Positions 1 through 6,546 of a DNA stretch of 8,073 nt are shown in pieces; position 1 is the stretch's first letter, and every line of letters starts with the position of its first letter. The notes beneath the pieces were generated by a model. That model did not search any database, was not told the DNA's origin, and saw only the letters and a list, made by a program, of their open reading frames with translations. The position numbers were made by a program, and so were the translations under genes. Source of the DNA: Balneolaceae bacterium SMO_bin1 (lineage in GTDB: Bacteria > Bacteroidota > Rhodothermia > Balneolales > Balneolaceae). The stretch is taken from positions 1-8,073 of the forward strand of contig NNSL01000380.1 in NCBI GenBank assembly GCA_003123965.1, given 5' to 3'.

Positions 1-492
1 TTGCACCTTTGTGAAGAATCCTTTTTTGAAGATGCAGATTTGTTAGTAATTATTTCCGGTTTTTTGACCTTTCATCCCCAGCTTGCCCAATTCAGACGCC
101 GTTCTAAAATGGTGCTTAACGAAATGCTCAGCCGGTTTTCTGATCAACCCGAGAATGTTTTGAAAGCATTTTACCGAAACGTATTTCACCCTGAACGATC
201 CTATGATTTACCGCAATCAGATTTTAATCAAGATTTATTACTAAAGGATTTACGGTGGCTGGATCGCGCAGATCGATCACTTGCTGACCTTAATAAATCA
301 GCTAAGGTTTGTATATTCCAAGGCGCCGATGACGCCATTGTGCCCAAAGAAAAGGGCAGAGCCCTGCATGAACAATTCGGTGAGCAATCGAAGTACTATG
401 AAATTAAAAACAGCGGCCATGCACTGCCGGTTACACACGCGCAAAAATGTTGGGATTTAATTGTACCTGAAATAGAACGCTTAAATAAGTAA
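1..492 (+). CDS. bioH: BioH-like alpha/beta hydrolase, 3' part only (5' end outside window)
   Basis: C-terminal 163 residues of an alpha/beta-fold hydrolase. The sequence shows the end of a core strand (residues 14-20, LVIISGF), a helical lid region (about 25-95), the acid loop GADDAIVP (about 108-115) with the likely catalytic Asp, and GHALP (about 137-141) with the catalytic His. The GxSxG nucleophile elbow is missing because it lies upstream of the window, so the TTG at base 1 is a window edge and not a start. BioH-type esterases hydrolyse the methyl ester of pimeloyl-ACP and so end the BioC/BioH route to the pimelate moiety of biotin. Position immediately before bioC, with a 9-bp gap, supports that role. 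The family itself is broad, so the name rests mainly on context; another hydrolase of the same fold doing the same job is possible. Confidence 0.72.
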   Translation: MHLCEESFFEDADLLVIISGFLTFHPQLAQFRRRSKMVLNEMLSRFSDQPENVLKAFYRNVFHPERSYDLPQSDFNQDLLLKDLRWLDRADRSLADLNKSAKVCIFQGADDAIVPKEKGRALHEQFGEQSKYYEIKNSGHALPVTHAQKCWDLIVPEIERLNK

Positions 493-501
493 TACGTTTT
501 C

Positions 502-1293
502 TTGGAAACGGTATCACCCCAAAAATCTGAGATAGCTAATTTTAGCCAGGCGGCAGAAGCTTACCATCAGCACGCAACTGTACAGCGGCAGGTGGCTGAA
601 CGTTTGCTGGCATCGCTAAAGCCATGGAAGGAAATTTTGCCCCCCGGGCCCATTTTGGAGTTGGGCTGTGGAACAGGGTTTACAAGTCAAGGGTTAATTA
701 ATCTTTTTCCGGAACGTCCGCTAATCATCACAGATGCCGCCGAAGGAATGCTCAATGCCTGCAAAAAAAATATTGGCGATCTGGATAATGTCACTTTCGA
801 TTTACTGGACGCAGAATCTATTCCAGTTGAGGAGGAAACTTATGCCATGACAATAAGCAGTTTTGTGTCTCAATGGTTCAAGCATCCCGGATATACCCTG
901 GGGCAGTGGTTGGAAGTTACAAAACCTGGCGGGTTGCTTCTTGCCGCATTTCCGGGACACGAGAGCTTCCCCGAATGGAAGCAGCATGCTAAAACGCTGG
1001 GACTTCCCTATACAGGTAATTCGTTGCCCGATACCGAGGAAATGGTGGTAAAACTCTCATCTGAGATCACGCAGGTAGATTATTACGAAGACACGATTAC
1101 GCAGTCGTTTGCTAGTGCCGCCGATTTCTTCCGGCACTTAAAAAAAATTGGAGCTGGCCAACAGATTGAAGGTCGCCCATTAAACGCGCGTGAAATGAAA
1201 ATGCTAATAGAGCATTGGGATAGCCAGCAGGATGGAGATATAACGGTTAGCTGGCACGTGGTATTTATAGCTGTGAAGAAAAATATGGTCTAA
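502..1293 (+). CDS. bioC: Malonyl-[ACP] O-methyltransferase BioC
   Basis: SAM-dependent methyltransferase of 263 residues that would methylate the free carboxyl of malonyl-ACP, disguising it so that fatty-acid synthase can extend it to pimeloyl-ACP methyl ester. Visible: SAM motif I ILELGCGTGF (51-60), an acidic residue ending strand 2 (D78), the motif around SSFVSQWF (119-126), and a C-terminal LKKIGA...EGR block (213-225) that matches the LKGIGA...EGR block I recall from Escherichia coli BioC. The N-terminus (F-x-x-A-A-x-x-Y-x-x-H-A-x-x-Q-R-Q, 14-30) also matches that protein. The start is TTG at 502: no in-frame ATG lies close by, and this start reproduces the family N-terminus. No Shine-Dalgarno sequence precedes it. 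Second visible gene of the biotin operon, 9 bp from both neighbours. Confidence 0.95.
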   Translation: METVSPQKSEIANFSQAAEAYHQHATVQRQVAERLLASLKPWKEILPPGPILELGCGTGFTSQGLINLFPERPLIITDAAEGMLNACKKNIGDLDNVTFDLLDAESIPVEEETYAMTISSFVSQWFKHPGYTLGQWLEVTKPGGLLLAAFPGHESFPEWKQHAKTLGLPYTGNSLPDTEEMVVKLSSEITQVDYYEDTITQSFASAADFFRHLKKIGAGQQIEGRPLNAREMKMLIEHWDSQQDGDITVSWHVVFIAVKKNMV

Positions 1294-1302
1294 AGAATAG
1301 GT

Positions 1303-1938
1303 ATGATGACAAAAGAGCACTTTCCAAGGGCTTTTTTCGTAACGGGCACGGATACCGGCATCGGTAAAACCGTTGTTTCCGCTATGTTTACCAAAGGCCT
1401 TGAAGCAACTTACTGGAAGCCTGTCCAATCGGGGCTGCATGAAGAAACTGACACAGAGGCTGTACAACGGATGACCGGTTTGCCAGCAAATCATTTTATA
1501 GATGAAGCCTATCGATTAACCGAGCCGCTTTCACCCCACGCATCAGCTGCAATTGATGATGTAGAGATAGAGATGGATGCGTTTGCAATGCCCGATTATG
1601 AGACCCGACATTTAGTAATTGAGGGCGCAGGCGGCATACATGTGCCGCTCAATGAAAAGTATATGATTGTAGATCTTATTTCCCAGCTTGACATACCAGC
1701 TTTAATCGTCGCGCGGAGTGGTCTAGGAACGCTTAATCACACTTTGTTAACTATTGAAGCGCTGCGCAAGCGCGATATACCAATTCTTGGTGTGGTAATG
1801 AACGGAACCGAAAACGAAAGCAACAGAAAAGCTATAGAACACTATGGAGACACTTCTGTAGTGGCTGAAATAGATGAATTTCCCGAACTTTCTCCATTGA
1901 CGCTTAAGCATGCTTTTGAGTACTATTTCTCACCGTAA
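1303..1938 (+). CDS. bioD: ATP-dependent dethiobiotin synthetase BioD
   Basis: Cytosolic enzyme of 211 residues that closes the ureido ring of dethiobiotin from 7,8-diaminopelargonate, CO2 and ATP. Visible: P-loop GTDTGIGKT (15-23, Lys22), the KPVQSG motif (39-44) holding the second conserved lysine, SPH (77-79), and EGAGGIHVPL (107-116), which carries the conserved acidic residue and glycine pair of the family. The core strand LGVVMNG (162-168) fits the adenine-binding side. Slightly shorter than the E. coli enzyme (about 225 residues) but complete. The start is the first of two adjacent ATG codons (1303 and 1306); either could be used. A weak AGGT lies just upstream. It sits between bioC and bioA with 9-bp gaps, so the operon couples two consecutive pathway steps. 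Confidence 0.96.
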   Translation: MMTKEHFPRAFFVTGTDTGIGKTVVSAMFTKGLEATYWKPVQSGLHEETDTEAVQRMTGLPANHFIDEAYRLTEPLSPHASAAIDDVEIEMDAFAMPDYETRHLVIEGAGGIHVPLNEKYMIVDLISQLDIPALIVARSGLGTLNHTLLTIEALRKRDIPILGVVMNGTENESNRKAIEHYGDTSVVAEIDEFPELSPLTLKHAFEYYFSP

Positions 1939-1947
1939 ATTTATTTC

Positions 1948-3234
1948 ATGAATAATTTTCATCCCAATGTTTGGCATCCTTTTTCGATACAAAAAGATAC
2001 CCCTAAACCGCTTAAAGTGGTAAAAGGGGATGGGCTTTGGCTGGAACTTGAAGACGGTCGGCGTATTATGGATTGCATTTCAAGCTGGTGGGTAAATTTA
2101 TTTGGGCATGCGCATCCCAAAGTGAGTCAGGCAATTGCACAGCAGGCTGAGAAACTTGAACAGGTCATTTTTGCTGATTTTACTCACGATCCTGCTGAAC
2201 AAGTTGCCGAGCAGTTAGCCCAAATGCTCCCGGGCGACTTGAGCAGAGTGTTTTATTCCGATAATGGGTCAACGGCAGTTGAAGTGGCAATGAAAATGGC
2301 CTTTCAGTACTGGAAAAACAAAGGCCAAAAGCGCCAAACCTTCATCTGTTTTGAAGGGGCCTATCATGGTGATACCTTCGGGGCAATGTCGGCGGGCAGC
2401 CGTTCTATTTTTACCGAGGTGTTTAAGGAGTTGCTGTTCGATGTAGAATTTCTCCCATACCCGCACACGTGGATAAATGACGAACAAATTGATACCAAAG
2501 AGCAGACTGTACTCAATAGACTCGAGGAAATGCTCGCGAATGATCCCGAAAAATATGCCGGTGTAATGATGGAGCCGCTGGTGCAGGGCGCCGGCGGTAT
2601 GCGGATGTGCCGAGAATCGTTTATACAGAAAGTTGAAGCCTTATGCCGTACACATAATACGCTGCTGTTATTTGACGAAGTGATGACCGGTTTTGGGCGT
2701 ACAGGCGCCCGGTTTGCTTCCGACAGGGCAGCGGTGGAGCCTGACATCATTTGCCTTTCCAAAGGCCTTACAGGTGGATTTCTGCCGCTTTCAGTAACCG
2801 TCTGCACAGGCAAGGTATATGAAACATTTAACAGTGCGGACCCTATGAAGACACTCTGGCACGGTCACAGTTATACCGCCAATCCGCTGGGTTGTGCAGC
2901 TGCTTTAGCATCATTTGAATTACTCGATGAGTTTGAACCAATTTATCAAGGCATGGAGCAGTGGCATAGTGAGTTCATGCGTGAATTGAGCAGCCACCCA
3001 TTGGTTCAAAATCCACGCATCAAAGGAACAATCGCCGCATTTACGATCGGAACGGGAGGGGATGAAAGTTACCTGCATTCGGTAACTGATATCATAAAAA
3101 AACGATCAGTAGAAAAAGGCGTGCTTATTCGTCCACTGGGCAATGTGCTTTATTACATGCCTCCGTATTGCACTACAAAACAGCAGTTGGCGGAGATGTA
3201 TAATAAAACTCAAGAACTACTGGACGAACTTTAA
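1948..3234 (+). CDS. bioA: Adenosylmethionine/lysine--8-amino-7-oxononanoate aminotransferase BioA
   Basis: PLP enzyme (class III aminotransferase, 428 residues) converting KAPA to 7,8-diaminopelargonate. Visible: WHPF (9-12), SSWW substrate-pocket motif (45-48), PLP phosphate-binding NGSTAVE (106-112), AYHGDTFGAMS (138-148) with the ring-stacking Tyr139 and Asp142, FDEVMTGFGR (242-251) with Asp243 contacting the pyridine nitrogen, Schiff-base Lys272 in SKGLTGG, HGHSYTANPLGCA (305-317), and Arg395 in IRPLG, which should bind the KAPA carboxylate. Length is typical. No Shine-Dalgarno sequence precedes the ATG. Two details differ from E. coli BioA: Phe12 where that enzyme has Tyr17, and HGHSY in place of HGPTF. 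Both resemble the lysine-using Bacillus enzyme (BioK) as I remember it, so the amino donor is left open. Last gene of the operon. Confidence 0.95.
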   Translation: MNNFHPNVWHPFSIQKDTPKPLKVVKGDGLWLELEDGRRIMDCISSWWVNLFGHAHPKVSQAIAQQAEKLEQVIFADFTHDPAEQVAEQLAQMLPGDLSRVFYSDNGSTAVEVAMKMAFQYWKNKGQKRQTFICFEGAYHGDTFGAMSAGSRSIFTEVFKELLFDVEFLPYPHTWINDEQIDTKEQTVLNRLEEMLANDPEKYAGVMMEPLVQGAGGMRMCRESFIQKVEALCRTHNTLLLFDEVMTGFGRTGARFASDRAAVEPDIICLSKGLTGGFLPLSVTVCTGKVYETFNSADPMKTLWHGHSYTANPLGCAAALASFELLDEFEPIYQGMEQWHSEFMRELSSHPLVQNPRIKGTIAAFTIGTGGDESYLHSVTDIIKKRSVEKGVLIRPLGNVLYYMPPYCTTKQQLAEMYNKTQELLDEL

Positions 3235-3279
3235 AATTCCCATTCAAGCAACGTAGAGAAGAGCTTTAATAGGATAGGC

Positions 3280-3328
3280 TGCTAATTTGGTGCCAGTTAG
3301 AGCAATTTTATATAGACTTGAATTAGCA
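3280..3328. repeat. 8-bp inverted repeat in the bioA-bioB gap
   Basis: TGCTAATT (3280-3287) and its exact reverse complement AATTAGCA (3321-3328) are separated by 33 bases; as RNA, three further G-U pairs could extend the stem inward. No T-run follows on either strand, so it is not a standard intrinsic terminator. The rest of the 191-bp gap between the bioA and bioB stops holds no ORF of note and no tRNA-like structure. An 8-bp AT-rich match could be chance. Confidence 0.3.
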
Positions 3329-3385
3329 AAAATTTACTTCGTGTAGGGCGTAGCAGATTAGTTTGTATTAAGCTTCTGAAAATAT

Positions 3386-3416
3386 CATATATCCCGGGAT
3401 TACACCGGGATATGTG
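3386..3416. terminator. Hairpin between convergent bioA and bioB
   Basis: ATATCCCGG (3389-3397) pairs perfectly with CCGGGATAT (3405-3413) around a 7-base loop. One T-G and two further pairs extend the stem outward to 3386 and 3416. It starts 9 bp past the bioB stop codon, so it fits best as the bioB terminator; on that strand the stem is followed by a short TTTT within ATATTTTC. On the + strand it lies about 150 bp past bioA with only an AT-rich tail. The T-run is short, so termination efficiency is uncertain, but the position between two converging genes supports a bidirectional role. Confidence 0.6.
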
Positions 3417-3425
3417 TAAATATGA

Positions 3426-4430
3426 TTATTCTGCAGCCTCTACCGTTTCAGGTACGTGTTCCTGCTTTGCATTTTTGAAAGCTTCACGTGGCTCCAGGCC
3501 AAGTATATCAAACATCCGTTTATCTTCATCAAGATCATTATTATCGGTGGTGAGTAATTTTTCACCGGTAAATATTGAATTTGCTCCCGCCATAAAGCAA
3601 TGGGCCTGCTCTTCCATGCTCATATTAACGCGACCGGCCGAAAGGCGAACCATGGAATCAGGCATAGTAATGCGGGCAGTTGCAATCATACGCGCCATAT
3701 CATACCAGGGCACTTTGGGTTGATTTTCCATGGGCGTACCTTCAACGGCTATGAGTGCGTTAATCGGTACTGATTCCGGGTGTTGCGGCATGGTGGAAAG
3801 GTTATGAATAAGTTCAATCCGGTCTTCATCAGTTTCACCCATCCCGATAATACCGCCGCAGCATACACTAATATCGTTATCTCGTACAGTTTGAAGCGTA
3901 TCAAGCCGATCCTCGTAAGTCCGGGTAGAGATAATACGATTATAGAAATCTTCGCTGCTGTCTAGGTTATGGTTGTATGCATAAAGGCCGGCTTCTTTTA
4001 ATTTCTCTGCCTGTTCATCAGTTAGCATGCCCAGCGTACAGCAAACTTCCATATCCATTTCGGTGATTTCTTTCACCATTTCGATAACGCGGTCAAAATC
4101 TTTTGTTTTTCGAGCGTTACGCCATGCGGCACCCATGCAGAAGCGCGTGCTGCCAGCTTCTTTGGCTTTTTTTGCAGCTCCTAGAATTTCTTCGGAATCC
4201 AGCATTTTTCCCGGCTCCACCTCTGTGTTATTATGGGCACTTTGCGGGCAGTAAGCACAGTCTTCCGGACAACCTCCGGTTTTAATGGAAAGCAAGGTGC
4301 AAACCTGTACTTCGCCCGTGTCATGATGATCACGATGCACGGAAGCAGCTTGATAAATTAACTCGAGAAGGGGCGTATGATAAAGATCTGTAATTTCTTG
4401 TTTTGTCCAGTTTGAGCGGATTTCAGCCAT
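3426..4430 (-). CDS. bioB: Biotin synthase BioB (radical SAM)
   Basis: Radical-SAM enzyme of 334 residues that inserts sulfur into dethiobiotin, the last step of biotin synthesis. Visible from Met1 at 4430: the CxxxCxxC motif holding the SAM-binding [4Fe-4S] cluster (Cys54, Cys58, Cys61 in KTGGCPEDCAYC), and the expected ligands of the sacrificial [2Fe-2S] cluster, Cys98 (RFCMGAAW), Cys130 (CCTLG), Cys190 (VCCGG) and Arg262 (VRLSAGR). YNHNLD (152-157) and ESVPIN (219-224) are also typical. The frame stays open to an ATG at 4496, but the start at 4430 (MAEIRSNWT) aligns with the normal family N-terminus, and the 22 extra residues look like translated upstream DNA. It is on the opposite strand from the other bio genes, converging on bioA and diverging from the esterase gene at 4621. 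Confidence 0.97.
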   Translation of the reverse strand: MAEIRSNWTKQEITDLYHTPLLELIYQAASVHRDHHDTGEVQVCTLLSIKTGGCPEDCAYCPQSAHNNTEVEPGKMLDSEEILGAAKKAKEAGSTRFCMGAAWRNARKTKDFDRVIEMVKEITEMDMEVCCTLGMLTDEQAEKLKEAGLYAYNHNLDSSEDFYNRIISTRTYEDRLDTLQTVRDNDISVCCGGIIGMGETDEDRIELIHNLSTMPQHPESVPINALIAVEGTPMENQPKVPWYDMARMIATARITMPDSMVRLSAGRVNMSMEEQAHCFMAGANSIFTGEKLLTTDNNDLDEDKRMFDILGLEPREAFKNAKQEHVPETVEAAE

Positions 4431-4620
4431 TGGTATCTCGTTTTTATCGTAAATTTGTTTTGCAATAAAGTAACAGAGAAGCAGTCCAAAAGGCAAAAGA
4501 AAAAAAGGTTTAATACGTTAAAATTCTTAACAACTGACAGCCTATATTTCGCCGTGTTTAATTAAAATTCTATTCACGGTTTATTATATTTGCTGATCGG
4601 ATGCTAATTTCATTTTTGAT
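4431..4620. promoter_or_regulatory. Divergent control region of bioB and the esterase gene
   Basis: 190 bp of AT-rich DNA between two divergent start codons must contain both promoters. Three symmetric elements are visible: GTTAA-N5-TTAAC (4517-4531), CCGTG-N18-CACGG (4552-4556 and 4575-4579), and the 10-bp palindrome TTTAATTAAA (4557-4566) inside the latter. On the bioB strand the first element reads TTGTTAAGAATTTTAAC. Its left half resembles one half-site of a BirA biotin operator, but no matching second half is present at the usual spacing. No regulator binding site can be assigned with confidence. Confidence 0.5.
4585..4592 (+). promoter_or_regulatory. TAnnTTTG -7 promoter element of the esterase gene
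   Basis: TATATTTG matches exactly the -7 consensus known for the Bacteroidota housekeeping sigma factor and lies 28 bp before the ATG at 4621. No clear TTTG -33 element is at the usual distance; the nearest candidate, TTTA at 4557-4560, is somewhat too far upstream. Assignment rests on one 8-base match in AT-rich DNA. Confidence 0.45.
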
Positions 4621-5325
4621 ATGACATTAAATGAACAAATAGAAACGGCACCATTCACAATAGAAGTTCCGTTTAAACTAATTAAAACCGGGGCAGCGGA
4701 TAAACTGATCGTTTATTTACACGGCTATAAACAGAATATCGCTTACTTTGAAAAGAAATTTAGCCCATTTTTATCCATAGACGCATTTCACTTATTTATT
4801 CAAGGTCCCTATCCAATTTATGATGAAAAACACCGTCGTAATGTTGAACAATGGGGGCGGGCATGGTATCTGTATGATGGTAGGCAAGAACAGTTCAGTC
4901 AGTCACTTGAAAAAAGTTCAAAGTTTATTGAGAATGTGATCATGCAGGCCACTTCGGATAAAGAAATTCAACGTTGTGCGATACTGGGTTACTCTATGGG
5001 CGGATATTTGGCCGGTCATTTTGCGTTGTCGCGGTCGAATTTGGTTGATGATCTTGCCGTTATTGGTGGGCGTATTAAAACCGAATACTTTATCAATCAA
5101 TCCTACAATAATTTGAACGTTCTGGCTTTACACGGCAATAAAGACCAATCGGTTTCGAATAAACGAGCCAAGGATAGTGCTGAAGAATTACGCACATTGG
5201 GAGCATCTGTTCATTATAGCATGATAGAAGAGGGGCACCGCTTATCTGCAGCATACATAGACAAGGCTAAAGAGTGGTTTTTGCAGCAAGGATATGTGCA
5301 AAGGGAAACCGAAAATGAAGTTTAG
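4621..5325 (+). CDS. Alpha/beta hydrolase, predicted carboxylesterase type
   Basis: A 234-residue cytosolic hydrolase with no signal peptide. The full catalytic set is visible: an early LHGY oxyanion-hole motif (33-36), the nucleophile elbow GYSMGG (123-128, Ser125), the acid in HGNKDQSV (171-178, Asp175) and the base in EGHRLS (205-209 region, His206). The arrangement, the W-G-R-A-W-Y segment (78-83) and the length recall the YpfH/carboxylesterase group of predicted esterases (COG0400-like). The substrate is unknown. The gene diverges from bioB across 190 bp, so co-control with biotin synthesis is possible. A second role as a pimeloyl-ACP methyl esterase cannot be excluded, but the operon already has a BioH-like gene. 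An 89-bp gap separates it from the downstream regulator; no terminator is seen there. Confidence 0.85.
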   Translation: MTLNEQIETAPFTIEVPFKLIKTGAADKLIVYLHGYKQNIAYFEKKFSPFLSIDAFHLFIQGPYPIYDEKHRRNVEQWGRAWYLYDGRQEQFSQSLEKSSKFIENVIMQATSDKEIQRCAILGYSMGGYLAGHFALSRSNLVDDLAVIGGRIKTEYFINQSYNNLNVLALHGNKDQSVSNKRAKDSAEELRTLGASVHYSMIEEGHRLSAAYIDKAKEWFLQQGYVQRETENEV

Positions 5326-5370
5326 CATATTTAAGTTTATATCGTTATTATTAAAAAAAATTAATACTTG

Positions 5371-5399
5371 GGTACAAGGGGAGAGCGTAACAGGTACAA
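5371..5399 (+). repeat. GGTACAA direct repeat before the response regulator gene
   Basis: GGTACAA occurs at 5371-5377 and again at 5393-5399, 22 bp apart start to start (about two helical turns), ending 15 bp before the regulator's ATG. The first copy also lies within CTTG-GGTA-CAAG. OmpR-family proteins bind direct repeats, so an autoregulatory site is conceivable, though their usual repeat spacing is closer to 10-11 bp. A 7-bp repeat may be coincidence. Confidence 0.3.
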
Positions 5400-5414
5400 T
5401 CTAAAATCTTAATT

Positions 5415-6098
5415 ATGAAAATATTGGTAATCGAGGATGATCCTACTGTACAGACCTTGATTAAAATTGTTCTCGAAAAAAAGAAACATGACGTGAAGCT
5501 GGCGCAAACTGCGAAAGACGGTCAGAAGCTGGCGCTAAGTAATTCGCACGATATGATCATACTGGATCTGGGTTTACCAGATGGAGATGGTTATGAAATT
5601 TGCAAGCGAATGCGCGATGACAATCTCACCACACCTATATTGGTGTTATCTGCGGAGCAAGAAACCAATGTGAAAGTAAAATGCCTGCAAATTGGTGCGG
5701 ATGACTATCTGACCAAGCCTTTCGATACTTCGGAGCTTACGGCACGCATTGACGCTATCAGCAGACGAACCAACGGACAAAGCAATAAAGAAACACTGCA
5801 GTGTGGTGAGCTTTATGTAGATATTATATCGCGTACTTTTAAGGTAAACGGCAATGAGGTTGATCTGACCAATAATGAGTTCAATCTGCTTGTATATTTG
5901 CTTAAAAAGAAGAATAAAACAGTTTCACAAGAGGAAATCGCCGAAAATGTTTGGGACATTCATTTCGACACGCAGACGAATTACATCAACGTTTATATAA
6001 GTTACCTACGCAAGAAAATACGGGAGCATAGCGAAGAAACTTATATAGAAACCATCCGCAAGAAGGGATTTGTCATCCGCTGCCCAGAAGAAAAATAA
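5415..6098 (+). CDS. OmpR/PhoB-family response regulator
   Basis: DNA-binding response regulator of 227 residues. Receiver domain (about 1-115): acidic pair Asp8-Asp9, phospho-acceptor Asp51 in ILDLGLPDGDG, Ser79 at the Thr/Ser switch position (LVLSA), and Lys101 in the LTKPF motif. A short linker leads to a winged-helix domain (about 126-225) with LTNNEFNLLVYL (151-162), the recognition-helix segment TNYINVYISYLRKKI (188-202), and the wing ETIRKKGF (212-219), equivalent to the usual R-T-V-R-G-x-G-Y. All phosphorylation residues are present, so it should be controlled by a histidine kinase, but none is adjacent: upstream is an esterase and downstream a convergent CBS protein. Its target genes are unknown. 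No Shine-Dalgarno sequence is at normal distance; GGGGAGAG lies about 27 bp upstream, which is too far. Confidence 0.94.
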   Translation: MKILVIEDDPTVQTLIKIVLEKKKHDVKLAQTAKDGQKLALSNSHDMIILDLGLPDGDGYEICKRMRDDNLTTPILVLSAEQETNVKVKCLQIGADDYLTKPFDTSELTARIDAISRRTNGQSNKETLQCGELYVDIISRTFKVNGNEVDLTNNEFNLLVYLLKKKNKTVSQEEIAENVWDIHFDTQTNYINVYISYLRKKIREHSEETYIETIRKKGFVIRCPEEK

Positions 6099-6104
6099 AC
6101 CAAC

Positions 6105-6542
6105 CTAGCCTGGATAAGTGCCACTGATGTAATCACGCAAATTGTGTATTTCAACTTTTTGCTTTGTAATTACAGCCTTTACTAAGTCGCCGATTGAGAC
6201 AATCCCTTTCAGTTTTTCACTTTCTACAACCGGTAAGTGACGGACTTTTTGCTCGGTCATAAGGGCCATACACGTCTCCACCTTTTCGGTAGGTTTTACG
6301 CAGTATAGATTCGTGCTCATGATTTCGCGTACTTTTGTTTCCTTTGAAGTGCGCCCTTCTAGAATAACACGGTTGCGATAATCCCGCTCAGTAATAATAC
6401 CCAATAAATTACCATCTTCAATTACAAGCAGGGCACCAATGTTTTTATCGGCCATTTTCTCGATGGCACGGTAAACGGTTTCCTCAGGAGAAATATCGAA
6501 CACTTCTGTTCCTTTTGTCTGTAGAATATTTTTAACTAACAT
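6105..6542 (-). CDS. Two-CBS-domain protein
   Basis: A 145-residue stand-alone Bateman module. CBS repeat 1 spans about 1-62 (VYRAIEKMADKNIGALLVIED, then GIITERDY) and repeat 2 about 70-130 (VREIMS, CMALMTEQKVRHLPVVE, then GIVSIGDLV). The paired GIITERD and GIVSIGD segments are the usual places for adenosyl-nucleotide ribose/phosphate contacts. Small proteins of this kind bind AMP, ATP, NAD or similar ligands and modulate partner proteins; which ligand or partner cannot be told here. There is no fused effector domain. The gene converges on the response regulator with only 6 bp between stop codons, and lies 99 bp downstream of the M28 peptidase gene on the same strand. It has a strong ribosome binding site, unlike its neighbours. 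Confidence 0.9.
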   Translation of the reverse strand: MLVKNILQTKGTEVFDISPEETVYRAIEKMADKNIGALLVIEDGNLLGIITERDYRNRVILEGRTSKETKVREIMSTNLYCVKPTEKVETCMALMTEQKVRHLPVVESEKLKGIVSIGDLVKAVITKQKVEIHNLRDYISGTYPG

Positions 6543-6546
6543 AGTA

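Noticed and set aside
1..3. TTG at base 1 as the true start of the BioH-like gene
   Set aside because: The fragment lacks the nucleophile Ser and first half of the fold; the frame is open at the window edge, so the gene continues upstream.
1204..1494. Minus-strand reading frame across the bioC-bioD junction
   Set aside because: It overlaps two well-supported genes in antisense and has no recognisable motif.
2364..2813. 149-codon minus-strand reading frame inside bioA
   Set aside because: It lies wholly within a clear bioA coding region, is serine/proline-rich as expected of antisense translation, and matches no known domain.
3412..3723. 103-codon + strand reading frame opposite bioB
   Set aside because: It is antisense to the conserved BioB C-terminus and shows serine/arginine-rich low-complexity composition.
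4431..4496. 22-residue N-terminal extension of BioB from an ATG at 4496
   Set aside because: It is hydrophobic, has no counterpart in the family, and the ATG at 4430 gives the normal N-terminus.
4431..4620. A full BirA operator or biotin-related riboswitch before bioB
   Set aside because: Only one degenerate half-site is present, and no conserved riboswitch-like structure is recognisable.
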